From positions 248,001 through 312,000 of the forward strand of contig NZ_PIUM01000002.1 in assembly GCF_002845745.1 (NCBI RefSeq): 64,000 bases of DNA. Reading direction: 5' to 3'. The DNA comes from Telmatospirillum siberiense. GTDB lineage: Bacteria > Pseudomonadota > Alphaproteobacteria > Rhodospirillales > Magnetospirillaceae. The position numbers and the translations under genes are program-made. Positions 8,473 through 16,833 of this stretch are shown piece after piece; within the stretch, counting starts at the first letter, position 1, and the number at the start of each line of letters is the position of its first letter. The notes beneath the pieces were generated by a model, which was given only the letters and a program-made list of their open reading frames with translations, had not been told where the DNA came from and did no database searches.

Positions 8473-8627
8473 GAGGTGAAACTGATATCCCCCTTCCGCC
8501 GGCCCCGTCAATCCCCAACGGCGGATAAATTCTGGGCAATTATTTGTCATCTTCGGTTCGCTTGCCTCGGCTCTCCGGTTATGCATATGCTGCGATGCAG
8601 CATAACGGTGTGAAGGGAGAGACCGCC

Positions 8628-9401
8628 GTGAGCGACATCTATTCATTGAAAGGCAAGAAGGGGCTGGTGGTCGGCATCGCCAACGACCAGAGCATCGCCT
8701 ATGGCTGTGCCCGGCAGTTCCGCGCGTTGGGGGCCGATCTGGCGCTGACCTATCTGAATGAAAAGGCGGTGAAACATGTCCGGCCGCTGGCCGAGGAACT
8801 GGCGGCCGAGATTTTCCTGCCCTGCGACGTCCGTGTCGATGGCGAGTTGGAGAGCGTCTTCGAGGTGATCGGAGAAAAGTGGGGCAAGCTCGACTTCCTG
8901 CTGCATTCCATCGCCTTCGCGCCGAAGGAGGACCTGCACGGCCGGGTGGTCGATTCCTCCTCGGCCGGTTTCGCCATGGCGATCGATGTCTCCTGTCATT
9001 CCTTCATCCGCATGGGCAAGCTGGCCGAGCCCCTGATGACCGATGGCGGGACCTTGCTGACCGTTTCCTTCTACGGCGGCCGCAAGGTGGTCGAGCATTA
9101 CAATCTGATGGGGCCGGTGAAGGCCGCGCTGGAAATCAGCGTCAAATACATGGCCGCCGAACTGGGGGGCGAGGGTATCCGCGTGCATGCCCTTTCGCCG
9201 GGACCGTTGCGGACCCGCGCCGCCTCGGGCATCGATCGTTTCGACGAGATGCTGGAACAGGCCGCCCTGCGGGCTCCGCAGCATCAATTGGTCAGTATCG
9301 AGGATTGCGGCGCGGTGGCGGGCTTCCTGGTCAGCGACGCCGCGAAGGCGATGACCGGCAGCACTTTCTTCGTCGATGGCGGATATCACATCGTAGCGTG
9401 A
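8628..9401 (+). CDS. fabI: Enoyl-ACP reductase FabI-like short-chain dehydrogenase
   Basis: A 257-residue SDR of the FabI type, which reduces trans-2-enoyl-ACP with NADH in fatty acid synthesis. Seen are the dinucleotide site GLVVGIANDQSIAYG (no classic TGxxxGxG, as in FabI), LHSIAFAPKEDL and the catalytic HYNLMGPVKAAL (Tyr-x6-Lys). In the usual FabI segment S-Y-L-G-A the first Tyr is Phe here (SFYGG). Start GTG 8628 has GGGAGA about 8 bases upstream; upstream in-frame ATGs lack one. It is divergent from metZ. The deviations leave room for a FabI paralogue with another enoyl substrate. Confidence 0.75.
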   Translation: MSDIYSLKGKKGLVVGIANDQSIAYGCARQFRALGADLALTYLNEKAVKHVRPLAEELAAEIFLPCDVRVDGELESVFEVIGEKWGKLDFLLHSIAFAPKEDLHGRVVDSSSAGFAMAIDVSCHSFIRMGKLAEPLMTDGGTLLTVSFYGGRKVVEHYNLMGPVKAALEISVKYMAAELGGEGIRVHALSPGPLRTRAASGIDRFDEMLEQAALRAPQHQLVSIEDCGAVAGFLVSDAAKAMTGSTFFVDGGYHIVA

Positions 9402-9418
9402 TGCCTGCGTCCTCGTCG

Positions 9419-10102
9419 TCAGTTCTCCGCCTCGCCGTTCGTCATCGCCGTCAAGGCTTCGATGACGGCGAGGCCGGTGGCGTGGGTATGGGCGCGCAGC
9501 AGTTGGGGAACCCGGTCGGCCGCCCGCTTTTGCAAGGCCTCGTTCAGGAGTTCGTGTTCGGCCAGGGACTCGGCCCAGCGCGCGAGGTCGGAATTGGCCA
9601 TGTAGCGGGCACGCAGAATTTTGGTCTGCAAACCCTCGTAGAGCGATATCAGAACGGGGTTGCCGCAGGACTGCACCAGGGCCCGGTGAAGACGCTGGTT
9701 GCTTTCGAAATAACCGGCCCGGTCGTTGGCCGCGTGCTGCATCGCCAGCGCGCGGTGCAGGGCGTCGAGGGTTTTCAAATCCTTGTCGGTGGCGCGGGCG
9801 CAGACCAGGGCTCCCACCAGCGCATCCAGGGATTCGATCACCTCGAACATCGCCGCGACCATCTCGGGATCGATGGCGGCGACCACGGAACCCCGATTGG
9901 GCCGAAGTTCGATGAGCCCCTCCGAGGCCAGGACCTTCAGCGCCTCGCGCAGCGGAGTGCGGGAAATGCCCAGGGAATCGCAAAGCTGTCCTTCCGGGAT
10001 CCGCATGCCGGGCGAAAGCTCGCCTTCGAGGATCATCGCGCGCAGACGGCTGACGGTTTCGTCGTGCAGCGTGGCGCGGCGAATCGGCTGCGGCCGCGTC
10101 AT
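9419..10102 (-). CDS. GntR-family transcriptional regulator (FCD/FadR subfamily)
   Basis: A 227-residue repressor/activator. The N-terminal winged helix (RRATLHDETVSRLRAMILEG, then LCDSLGISRTPLREALKVLASEGLIELRPNRG) is followed by an all-helical FCD ligand domain with metal-type His and Asp residues (FESNQRLHRALVQSCGNPVLI, LAEHELLNEAL). ATG 10102 has AGGA eight bases upstream. It is divergent from the cyclic amidohydrolase gene across a 240-bp spacer. By position it probably controls that gene and perhaps the importer operon, with a pathway metabolite as ligand. Confidence 0.9.
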   Translation of the reverse strand: MTRPQPIRRATLHDETVSRLRAMILEGELSPGMRIPEGQLCDSLGISRTPLREALKVLASEGLIELRPNRGSVVAAIDPEMVAAMFEVIESLDALVGALVCARATDKDLKTLDALHRALAMQHAANDRAGYFESNQRLHRALVQSCGNPVLISLYEGLQTKILRARYMANSDLARWAESLAEHELLNEALQKRAADRVPQLLRAHTHATGLAVIEALTAMTNGEAEN

Positions 10103-10342
10103 TCTCATTTCCTGTAGCGACTTCAACGCCACCATCGTCTCCCGGCTATTGGCTGTTTGGTGACTTCTGCCTAACCGTTGGTCAGATCCTGCCCGCCTTT
10201 TAAGCGGATTGGCATCTCCATCGCACGAGAAACCCACCGAATTCAAGGCTATCGCACAATTGAATTCATAATGCAAATGGGCACGGCCGTTGCAAGGCGT
10301 CCCGGGTCCGAACATCAGCGCAACCAAATGGAGAGTTCCGCC

Positions 10343-11797
10343 GTGACCGAATTCGATCTGACCATCCGGGGCGCCACCGTCGTCGCCGGTGGGGATGTGG
10401 TGGCTTGCGACATCGGAATTCATGATGGCCGCATCCAGGCCCTGGCCGAGCATCTGCCGGCGGGACGGCGCGACATCGATGGCCGGGGGCGTCTTGTCCT
10501 GCCCGGCGGTGTCGACGGCCATTGCCATTTCGACCAGCCGACCATGGACGGTTCGCGCATGGCCGACGATTTTCTCACCGGGACCAGATCCGCCGCCTTC
10601 GGCGGGACGACGACGGTGATTCCCTTCGCCTGCCAGATGAAGGGGCGGGGGCTGCGCGCGGCGGTCGATGACTACCATCTCCGGGCGGCGGGCAAGGCGG
10701 TGATCGATTACGCCTTCCACCTGATCGTCAGCGATCCCACGCCGGAGGTGCTGGCCAACGAGTTGCCGGCCCTGATCGACGAGGGCTACACCTCCTTCAA
10801 GATCTACACGACCTATGACGACCTGAAACTCGACGACCGCCAGATTCTCGATGTGCTGTCGGTGGCCCGCGACCATGGCGCCATGGTGATGGTGCATGCG
10901 GAGAACGCGGATTGCATCGCCTGGTTGACCGAGCGGCTGGAAGGGCAGGGCAAGACCGCGCCCGGCTATCACGCCGCCTCGCGTCCGGCCGTGGTCGAGC
11001 GCGAGGCTACGCACCGCGTCATCGCCTTTTCCGAGCTGGTCGACGTGCCCATTCTGATCGTCCATGTTTCCGGCGCCGACGCCATGCGGCAGATCCGCTG
11101 GGGCCAGGACCGGGGCTTGCGCATCTATGCCGAGACCTGCCCGCAATATTTATTCCTGACCGCCGACAACCTGGCAGCGCCGGGATTCGAAGGGGCCAAA
11201 TGCATCTGCAGTCCGCCGCCGCGCGACGCCGGCAATCAGCAGGCCATCTGGGATGGCCTGGCCGGCGGGGTCTTCCAGATTTTCTCCTCCGATCACGCGC
11301 CATTCCGCTACGCGGATCCGCAAGGCAAGCAGGTACACGGCGAAAAGGCCGCCTTCCGCTATGTGCCGAACGGCATTCCGGGTGTCGAGACCCGGCTGCC
11401 GCTTCTGTTCTCCGGGGGTGTCCGCGAAGGCCGCATCTCCTTGCCGCAGTTTGTCGAATTGACCGCGACCAATCCGGCCAAGATGTACGGCCTCTATCCC
11501 CGCAAGGGAACCATCGCGGTGGGGGCCGACGCCGATCTGGCCTTGTGGGATCCACAGGTCGAGGTGGTGATTTCCAATGACAAGCTGCATCACGCCGTCG
11601 ATTACACCCCTTACGAGGGGATTACCGTCCATGGCTGGCCGATGACGGTGATTTCGCGCGGCGAAGTGGTCTGCGACGGCGGCGAACTGCTGGCCCAGCC
11701 GGGGCAGGGGCGCTTCCTGCGATGCGGCCTGCCGCGCCCGGCCATGCCGAAATCCGCCCGTCCCTTGTTCGACGGCGACCTCGGCAGGTTGTTTTAA
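10343..11797 (+). CDS. Dihydropyrimidinase / hydantoinase-type cyclic amidohydrolase
   Basis: A 484-residue amidohydrolase that should open a cyclic amide (dihydropyrimidine, hydantoin or related ring). Metal-site motifs are complete: GVDGHCHFDQP (HxH), the carboxylated lysine in SFKIYTTY, HAENAD, LIVHVSGAD and the catalytic Asp of SSDHAPFRY. The sequence HCHFDQP departs from the HTHMELP common in D-hydantoinases, so the substrate may differ. GTG 10343 is chosen over ATG 10328 because GGAGAG sits seven bases upstream. Neighbours are a GntR regulator, a racemase/isomerase-family enzyme and an ABC importer, which suggest a catabolic unit. Confidence 0.87.
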   Translation: MTEFDLTIRGATVVAGGDVVACDIGIHDGRIQALAEHLPAGRRDIDGRGRLVLPGGVDGHCHFDQPTMDGSRMADDFLTGTRSAAFGGTTTVIPFACQMKGRGLRAAVDDYHLRAAGKAVIDYAFHLIVSDPTPEVLANELPALIDEGYTSFKIYTTYDDLKLDDRQILDVLSVARDHGAMVMVHAENADCIAWLTERLEGQGKTAPGYHAASRPAVVEREATHRVIAFSELVDVPILIVHVSGADAMRQIRWGQDRGLRIYAETCPQYLFLTADNLAAPGFEGAKCICSPPPRDAGNQQAIWDGLAGGVFQIFSSDHAPFRYADPQGKQVHGEKAAFRYVPNGIPGVETRLPLLFSGGVREGRISLPQFVELTATNPAKMYGLYPRKGTIAVGADADLALWDPQVEVVISNDKLHHAVDYTPYEGITVHGWPMTVISRGEVVCDGGELLAQPGQGRFLRCGLPRPAMPKSARPLFDGDLGRLF

Positions 11798-11798
11798 A

Positions 11799-11830
11799 CG
11801 CCCGTTGATAAATTATCGCATCAACGGGCG
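11799..11830 (+). terminator. Hairpin terminator after the amidohydrolase gene
   Basis: CGCCCGTTGAT (11799-11809) pairs perfectly with ATCAACGGGCG (11820-11830). No U-run follows, but the stem lies directly behind the stop codon. Confidence 0.5.
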
Positions 11831-11840
11831 CTTGAGCCCG

Positions 11841-12007
11841 CCGCAGGCATTCGGCCGACAGCCGATGACGGGACGGGAAAATGCCAGTGGCGCACTCCGC
11901 CACCTTGGTGTCTTGGTGTCTTGGTGCCTTGGTGGTTCATCAAAAGCCGGAGCGCACCGGAAAGATCAAGAGGACGAACTCCATCCGGCCAATCGCCAAT
12001 TGTCCAC
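11841..12007 (+). repeat. Dispersed repeat family A, intact two-part copy
   Basis: This 167-bp stretch consists of part 1 (11841-11905, starting CCGCAGGCATTCGG) and part 2 (about 11903-12007, containing tandem CTTGGTG units and ending GTCCAC). Both parts recur at 27954-28050 and 28086-28166, where part 2 is inverted relative to part 1. It is non-coding. Confidence 0.8.
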
Positions 12008-12036
12008 AAGCCCCAAGGATCCGGGAGAAAGGGCAA

Positions 12037-12765
12037 TCACCCCGGCAGGTCGAACAGCCGCCCCCAGCCTTTGACCTTGGCTGGGGCGACGCCGGTCATG
12101 GCCAGGGCCTTCCAGACGACGACCGAGATGGTGTCGTAGATCGGAATGCCGGTTTCCTCCTCCAGCTCGGCGACCAGGGGGGCCGCCCGCAAATTGGTGC
12201 AGAAGGTGGTGATGGCTTGCGGGCCCTCGGCCGCGACCTCGCGGACCATGCTTTTCAGCGTTTCGGCGGGGACCTCCGAGAAGGAGAAGTTCCCCGGGTC
12301 GTTCAGATGGCGTTCCGCCCGGCAGCGGACGCCCACGCCGGCGTAGTTGGCGACGATCCTTTCCTGCACGTCGTGCAGATAGGGGGTGACCAGCCCCAGG
12401 TCGGTCACCCCGGTGCGTTCCAGGATTTCGTTCAGCGCCAGGACCGAGGTGGTGGCCGGAATGCCGGTGGCGGCGGTGATGGTGCGGCAGAGCGCGCGGT
12501 CCGCTTCGAAACCCAGCCAGCCCGAGGAGGTGCCGTTCCAGGCGATGACCTGCACCTTGGCGTCGGCCAGCAGCTGGGCGGCCTCGACGATCGGCTTTTC
12601 ATCGAACTGTCCCAGGGCCTGGTCGCGGAGCGAGATCTCGGTCACCCGGAACCGGCCGAAATGGGCGGAGACGTTCTCAAGCCCGGACAGTATGGCGCTG
12701 GTCACCGGTTCGAGAACGGTGTTGGAGGAGGGGGTCAGCATGCCGATCAATGTTCTTTGGCTCAT
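12037..12765 (-). CDS. Asp/Glu racemase - maleate isomerase family protein
   Basis: A 242-residue cytosolic enzyme of the aspartate/hydantoin racemase, maleate isomerase and arylmalonate decarboxylase superfamily. The N-terminus GMLTPSSNTVLEP and the C-terminal cysteine motif TTFCTNLRAAPLV are clear. The usual N-terminal catalytic Cys (ACTS in maleate isomerases) is absent: the site reads AWNGTSSGW. One cysteine instead of two argues against ordinary racemase chemistry; decarboxylase-like or other one-base chemistry is possible. It lies 57 bases downstream of the ABC importer genes and next to the cyclic amidohydrolase. Confidence 0.82.
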   Translation of the reverse strand: MSQRTLIGMLTPSSNTVLEPVTSAILSGLENVSAHFGRFRVTEISLRDQALGQFDEKPIVEAAQLLADAKVQVIAWNGTSSGWLGFEADRALCRTITAATGIPATTSVLALNEILERTGVTDLGLVTPYLHDVQERIVANYAGVGVRCRAERHLNDPGNFSFSEVPAETLKSMVREVAAEGPQAITTFCTNLRAAPLVAELEEETGIPIYDTISVVVWKALAMTGVAPAKVKGWGRLFDLPG

Positions 12766-12822
12766 GGTCTCGTCTCTTCTGGTCGAAAGTCTGCAAAGGG
12801 GTCCGCGAAACGGACCGGGGGG

Positions 12823-13605
12823 CTACGCCGCCGCGCTTTTTCTGGCCTTGTCCGCCTCGGCCTTGAAGCGCGCCAGGATATGCCGCTTGCGGTCGTTGAA
12901 GGCGGCCTCGGTGATATCGCGCGGATAGGGCAGGTCGAGCGGAATCAATTCGCCCAGCCGTCCCGGCCGGCAACTCATCACCGCGATTTTGGTGCCCAGC
13001 ACCAGGGCCTCCTCCACGCTGTGGGTGACGAAGACGACGGTGCCCTGATGCTTCTGCCAGATGGCGACCAGTTCCTCCTGCATATCCATCCGGGTCTGGG
13101 CGTCGAGGGCGGCGAAGGGTTCGTCCATCAGGATGACCGCCGGGTTGAGCAGCAGGGCGCGGGCGATGCCGACGCGGGACGCCATGCCGCCGGACAGCTC
13201 GTTCGGGTAATGGTTCTCGAACCCCGTGAGGCCGACCATGTCGATATAGAGCTGCGCCTCTTCCCGCCGCGCCGCCTTGTGCACGCCCCGCAGCTTCAGA
13301 TGGAAGGCGATGTTTTCCCAAACGGTCAACCAGGGCATCAGGGTGGGCTGCTGGAAGACCATGCCGCGATCGGCGCCCGGCCCGGTGACCGGCTTGCCGT
13401 CGACCAGAATTTCGCCGGAACTGACACTTTCGAAGCCGGCGATCATGTTGAGAAGGGTCGACTTGCCGCAGCCCGAAGGGCCTAGAAGACAAAGGAAATC
13501 GTTCTTCTCGACCGTCAGATTGACGGTATCGAGGGCCAGCAGGTCGCGCTTGCGTTGCTGGTCCTGGTAGATCTTGACGGCATTGCGGATTTCGATGGCG
13601 GCCAT
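12823..13605 (-). CDS. ABC importer ATPase (SsuB/TauB type)
   Basis: A 260-residue nucleotide-binding subunit energising import. Walker A GPSGCGKS (42-49), signature ELSGGMASRV (about 137), Walker B VILMDEPF (157-164) and the H-loop His (FVTHS, about 195) are intact. The sequence is of the nitrate/sulfonate/taurine/thiamine-precursor subfamily. It follows the permease gene by four bases in the order binding protein-permease-ATPase. The imported compound is inferred only from context (substrate of the adjacent amidohydrolase or isomerase). Confidence 0.93.
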   Translation of the reverse strand: MAAIEIRNAVKIYQDQQRKRDLLALDTVNLTVEKNDFLCLLGPSGCGKSTLLNMIAGFESVSSGEILVDGKPVTGPGADRGMVFQQPTLMPWLTVWENIAFHLKLRGVHKAARREEAQLYIDMVGLTGFENHYPNELSGGMASRVGIARALLLNPAVILMDEPFAALDAQTRMDMQEELVAIWQKHQGTVVFVTHSVEEALVLGTKIAVMSCRPGRLGELIPLDLPYPRDITEAAFNDRKRHILARFKAEADKARKSAAA

Positions 13606-13609
13606 GGCG

Positions 13610-14410
13610 TTACCTCCCCTGGACCGTTTGGCCGCGTTGCCAGCGCAGCGTCGATTGCATCAGAAGCTTGAGCAGCAGATCGGTGCCGTAACCCAGGAGG
13701 CCGATACTGACCATCGCCGCCAAGACCAGGTCGTAGCGGAGGAAATAGTAGGAATCCCACAGCACATAGCCGATGCCGCTTTTCACCGCGACCATCTCGG
13801 CGGTGACGGTCAGCATCCAGGCCGAACCGATCCCGATGCGCAATCCGGCCATGATGCTGGGGAGCGCCGCCGGAAAGATCACCTGGCGCAGCATCTGCTG
13901 CTCGGTGGCCCCCATCATGGCGGCGGCGCGGATCAGGTTGCGGTCCGAGGTTTTGACGCCGTGGATGGTGTTCAGCAGGATGGGAAAGAAGGCGCCCAGG
14001 AAAACCAGGAAGATGGCGGGCTTGTCGGCGATGCCGAACCAGATGATGGCCAGCGGAATCCAGGATACCGGCGGAATCGGCCGGATCATCTGAACGGTCG
14101 GTTCGATGGTCCGTTCGACCCAGCGCCACCAGCCGATGGCGATGCCCAGCAACACGCCGCTGGCCGTGGCGATCGCATAGCCGGTGAGGACCCGCAGGCA
14201 ACTGGCCAGGGCGTCGCTCAGCCAGTGGCCGCTGTAGGTTTGGGAACTGCCGTCGATGGCGAAGGCCCAGTCCGCCCAGGAATGCAGCACGATGGAGGGG
14301 GCCGGCAGCAAGGCTGCCGGCAGCAGGCCGCTCCGCGAGAAAATCTCCCAGCCGATGATCAGGAGAAAGGGAACGACGAGACGTTCGCCGCGTCGGATCA
14401 GATGCAACAC
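13610..14410 (-). CDS. ABC importer permease (SsuC/TauC type)
   Basis: A roughly 266-residue inner-membrane subunit with about six helices. The EAA-type coupling loop is visible as RNLIRAAAMMGATEQQMLRQVIFPAALP. Two starts are possible: GTG 14410, with GAGG nine bases upstream, or TTG 14425, which overlaps the stop of the preceding gene (TTGA); GTG is preferred. It is tightly coupled to the binding-protein and ATPase genes. Confidence 0.9.
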   Translation of the reverse strand: MLHLIRRGERLVVPFLLIIGWEIFSRSGLLPAALLPAPSIVLHSWADWAFAIDGSSQTYSGHWLSDALASCLRVLTGYAIATASGVLLGIAIGWWRWVERTIEPTVQMIRPIPPVSWIPLAIIWFGIADKPAIFLVFLGAFFPILLNTIHGVKTSDRNLIRAAAMMGATEQQMLRQVIFPAALPSIMAGLRIGIGSAWMLTVTAEMVAVKSGIGYVLWDSYYFLRYDLVLAAMVSIGLLGYGTDLLLKLLMQSTLRWQRGQTVQGR

Positions 14411-14421
14411 GGCGATCGCCC

Positions 14422-15423
14422 TCAATAGCCCAACTCGCTCTTCGGCTTGCCGGTCGCCTGCGACAGGAAGTCGTAGTCCATGTTCTTGTCGATATCGGCC
14501 GACACGTCATGCGAGATGTAGTTCAGGTCCCGCATCATCTTGGCGATGGCCTGGGTGGAGCCCCGGTACATGGCGTAATCGGGATAGGCGTTTTTCAGGG
14601 CGGCGGCGGCGATCTTCTGGTCGAGGCCGGTATATTTGCCGATGGCCTGGATCCACACCTGCTGGTCGGCCTTCAGCATGTCGACCAGCTTGACCACCGC
14701 GGTCACGCTGGCCTGCACGGCCGCCGGCCGGCTCTTGATGACGTCGGAGCGGGTGACGATCAGATTGGTCAGCTTGCCGGCCGCCTGGTCATAGGGATAG
14801 TCGAAATGTTTCCCGGCTCCGGCCTGCAGGATCTGCGAGGCGAAGGGTTCGACCGTGGCGATCATGTCGATCTCGCCGCGTTGCAGCGCCGACAGGTGAT
14901 CCGCCGGGTTGGGGATGTTGATGAACTGGATGTCCTTGTTGGGATCGATGCCGTTCTTCAGAAACATCCCGCGCATGTGAATGTCCTGGGCATTCCCGCG
15001 CGAGGCGCCGACGCGGAACGGCTTGCCGTCCGTCTTGGCCTTGAAGATGGCCGCCTTCAGTCCCGTCCAGTCGTCGGCCGCGATGGGGCTGGCATTGGGC
15101 AGCAGCAGTTCCGAGCCGCCGTTCACCTGGCCCGAGATGGCCACCACGTCGAACCCCTTGTCCAGTGCGGTGACGTAATGCAGGTAGGTGACCTGGGCGA
15201 CGTCGATGCTTTTCGAGACCAGGGCGGTCAGCACGTCATTGCCGGAATTGAAGTTGATGGCCTCGATCTTCACGCCGGTGGCGAGATCGGGCACCAGCCC
15301 CATGGAGACGCAGTGGGCGCATTTGGCGAATCCCAGTTTTACGGGCGCGTCGGTTTCGGCATGCGCGGAAAAGGTGGCGACCATGGTCGCTCCGGCGAGA
15401 AACAAGGCATGGAACAGCTTCAC
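14422..15423 (-). CDS. ABC importer periplasmic substrate-binding protein (SsuA/NMT1-like)
   Basis: A 333-residue exported binding protein of the sulfonate/nitrate/taurine family. Start GTG 15423 has GGAGG five bases upstream and gives a clean signal peptide (MKLFHALFLAGATMVATFSAHA). The mature N-terminus carries FAKCAHCVSMGLVPDL, a CxxC pair in the first ligand-binding loop that is unusual for this family and may bind metal or form a disulfide. Downstream signatures are INFNSGNDVLTALVSKSIDVAQV and GEIDMIATVEPFASQI. It is first in the importer operon. Confidence 0.9.
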   Translation of the reverse strand: MKLFHALFLAGATMVATFSAHAETDAPVKLGFAKCAHCVSMGLVPDLATGVKIEAINFNSGNDVLTALVSKSIDVAQVTYLHYVTALDKGFDVVAISGQVNGGSELLLPNASPIAADDWTGLKAAIFKAKTDGKPFRVGASRGNAQDIHMRGMFLKNGIDPNKDIQFINIPNPADHLSALQRGEIDMIATVEPFASQILQAGAGKHFDYPYDQAAGKLTNLIVTRSDVIKSRPAAVQASVTAVVKLVDMLKADQQVWIQAIGKYTGLDQKIAAAALKNAYPDYAMYRGSTQAIAKMMRDLNYISHDVSADIDKNMDYDFLSQATGKPKSELGY

Positions 15424-15658
15424 ATTTGCCTCCGGGTCTGGTGAATGACGGTTTGTCGCCCAAGGGGGCGTCATTTGTCTCTTGGCATCGCAACGGCCAT
15501 GCCAAATTGAATTTTGAATTAAAAATCACAAATATACGAATTATTCCATATACTTAATGGCATAAGAGGGGTAGCGGTCCTTTGACCGAGAGGGGGAGGG
15601 GGATGAAGAAATGGGCAGTTCGCCCATTATCTGACCCAAAGCGTCCGGATCAGGACGG

Positions 15659-16258
15659 TCAGTAGGAGCCGAGGACGGAGCGGATGGTTTCCTGCATGGC
15701 GACGATCAACCGCTCGCGGGTGCTGGGATGTTCCGGCGTGATGAAGCCCCAGGTGGGGAAATGGCCGGAGCCCAGTTGCCCGATGGGCGGCCACCAGACC
15801 CGGACCATCGTCCAGTCGTTGTCCGGCGAGATATCGATCACCGGCATGTCCTCGGTCACCCGGTGCGGGACCCAGTTCGCCTGGGTCACCCGGATCTCGC
15901 GGTCGGAGACTAGGCGGGAAACCACGGCGGCATGGCCGCTGGGCAGGCGGGAGGTCCGCCGGAAGGCCAGCACGGCCCCCACCACCGGGGTCGAGGTGCG
16001 GACATAGCGGCCAGCGGCGGCTTGCCACCAGTCGGCCGCGTCGCCCCTCAGATTGACGCCGGAGACGGACCGCGCGAAGGGTGCGCATTCGATAGGCACC
16101 ATGCCGCCCACATATCCGCCGATGGACGGGGCTTCCGCGGCCGGTGGGGCGGTGGTGGCCACGGGTGGCGCGACCACCGGCCGTTCCGACGCGCAGCCGG
16201 CGAGACCTAAAAACAAAACTGTAATCAATAGCCGTGGCGAAATATTGAAAAAGGACAT
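15659..16258 (-). CDS. CHAP-domain lipoprotein (putative amidase/peptidase)
   Basis: A 199-residue exported protein. The signal peptide ends in a lipobox (FLGLAGC, Cys about 22), followed by a Pro/Ala linker and a CHAP-type domain. Candidate catalytic residues are Cys in PIECAPFARSVSG, His in PSGHAAVVSRL and Asn in VTQANWVPH, in the expected order. CHAP enzymes cut peptidoglycan cross-links or related amides, so a cell-wall role at the membrane is likely. It stands alone, divergent from tRNA-Gly. Confidence 0.78.
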   Translation of the reverse strand: MSFFNISPRLLITVLFLGLAGCASERPVVAPPVATTAPPAAEAPSIGGYVGGMVPIECAPFARSVSGVNLRGDAADWWQAAAGRYVRTSTPVVGAVLAFRRTSRLPSGHAAVVSRLVSDREIRVTQANWVPHRVTEDMPVIDISPDNDWTMVRVWWPPIGQLGSGHFPTWGFITPEHPSTRERLIVAMQETIRSVLGSY

Positions 16259-16480
16259 CTCACCCGAGTTTTGTCGCCGATCCCTATCGGGCCGACATTA
16301 TGCTTGCCACCCCGCCCAGGGCAAGCGTTGTCATCGGATTTCGTCTGACGAATACCGAAAAAACCCGTTTTTTCGCCTGACTCAGGGTTCCCAGCTGGCC
16401 AATTTCGTCAATTTCGGCGGGGTGGCCCGCAAGGGACTTGCGTCCCGCCCCATCAAATCTTATAAACTCTTCGCTCCGGT

Positions 16481-16554
16481 GCGGGTGTAGCTCAATGGTA
16501 GAGCAGAAGCTTCCCAAGCTTACGACGAGAGTTCGATTCTCTTCACCCGCTCCA
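16481..16554 (+). tRNA. tRNA-Gly (anticodon CCC)
   Basis: The acceptor arms GCGGGTG (16481-16487) and CACCCGC (16544-16550) pair fully. The D-arm TAGCTCAATGGTAGAGC, anticodon loop TTCCCAA (anticodon CCC) and T-arm GTTCGATTC are in place. The 3' CCA is encoded. It decodes GGG glycine codons. Confidence 0.95.
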
Positions 16555-16751
16555 TTCAATTCCGGATCTACCCCAAAATTCCTCTAATCGAGTGCCTTCG
16601 GCCTCCACCGGGTGCCGTCTACGGCTGAACGGGATTCGGTCTGCCAGCGCAGTCCGGGCCATCACCACGTGCGAATTGAGCGATCGTGCCTGCCCTCACC
16701 GGCCGGAACGGCCTGCCCTGGCCACCTTGCACGATAATGGTCAGGAAAGAG

Positions 16752-16768
16752 TTGCGAATAAGTCGCAA
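16752..16768 (+). promoter_or_regulatory. Candidate Fur-type operator upstream of fecI
   Basis: TTGCGA-ATAAG-TCGCAA is a perfect inverted repeat 66 bases before the ECF sigma factor start. Its shape and AT-rich centre resemble iron-responsive boxes, and it fronts an iron-uptake operon. This is inference; the protein that binds is unknown. Confidence 0.45.
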
Positions 16769-16833
16769 TTGCTGAATTCTGATCTTCCCGGGGAGGACGG
16801 GGCCTTCGTCGGAAAGAGGAGCGGGAACGAACG

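Noticed and set aside
16356-16375. A/T-only hairpin CGAAAAAA/TTTTTTCG as terminator of the CHAP gene
   Set aside because: It lies on the 5' side of that gene and before the tRNA; a pure A/T stem is too weak for a terminator.
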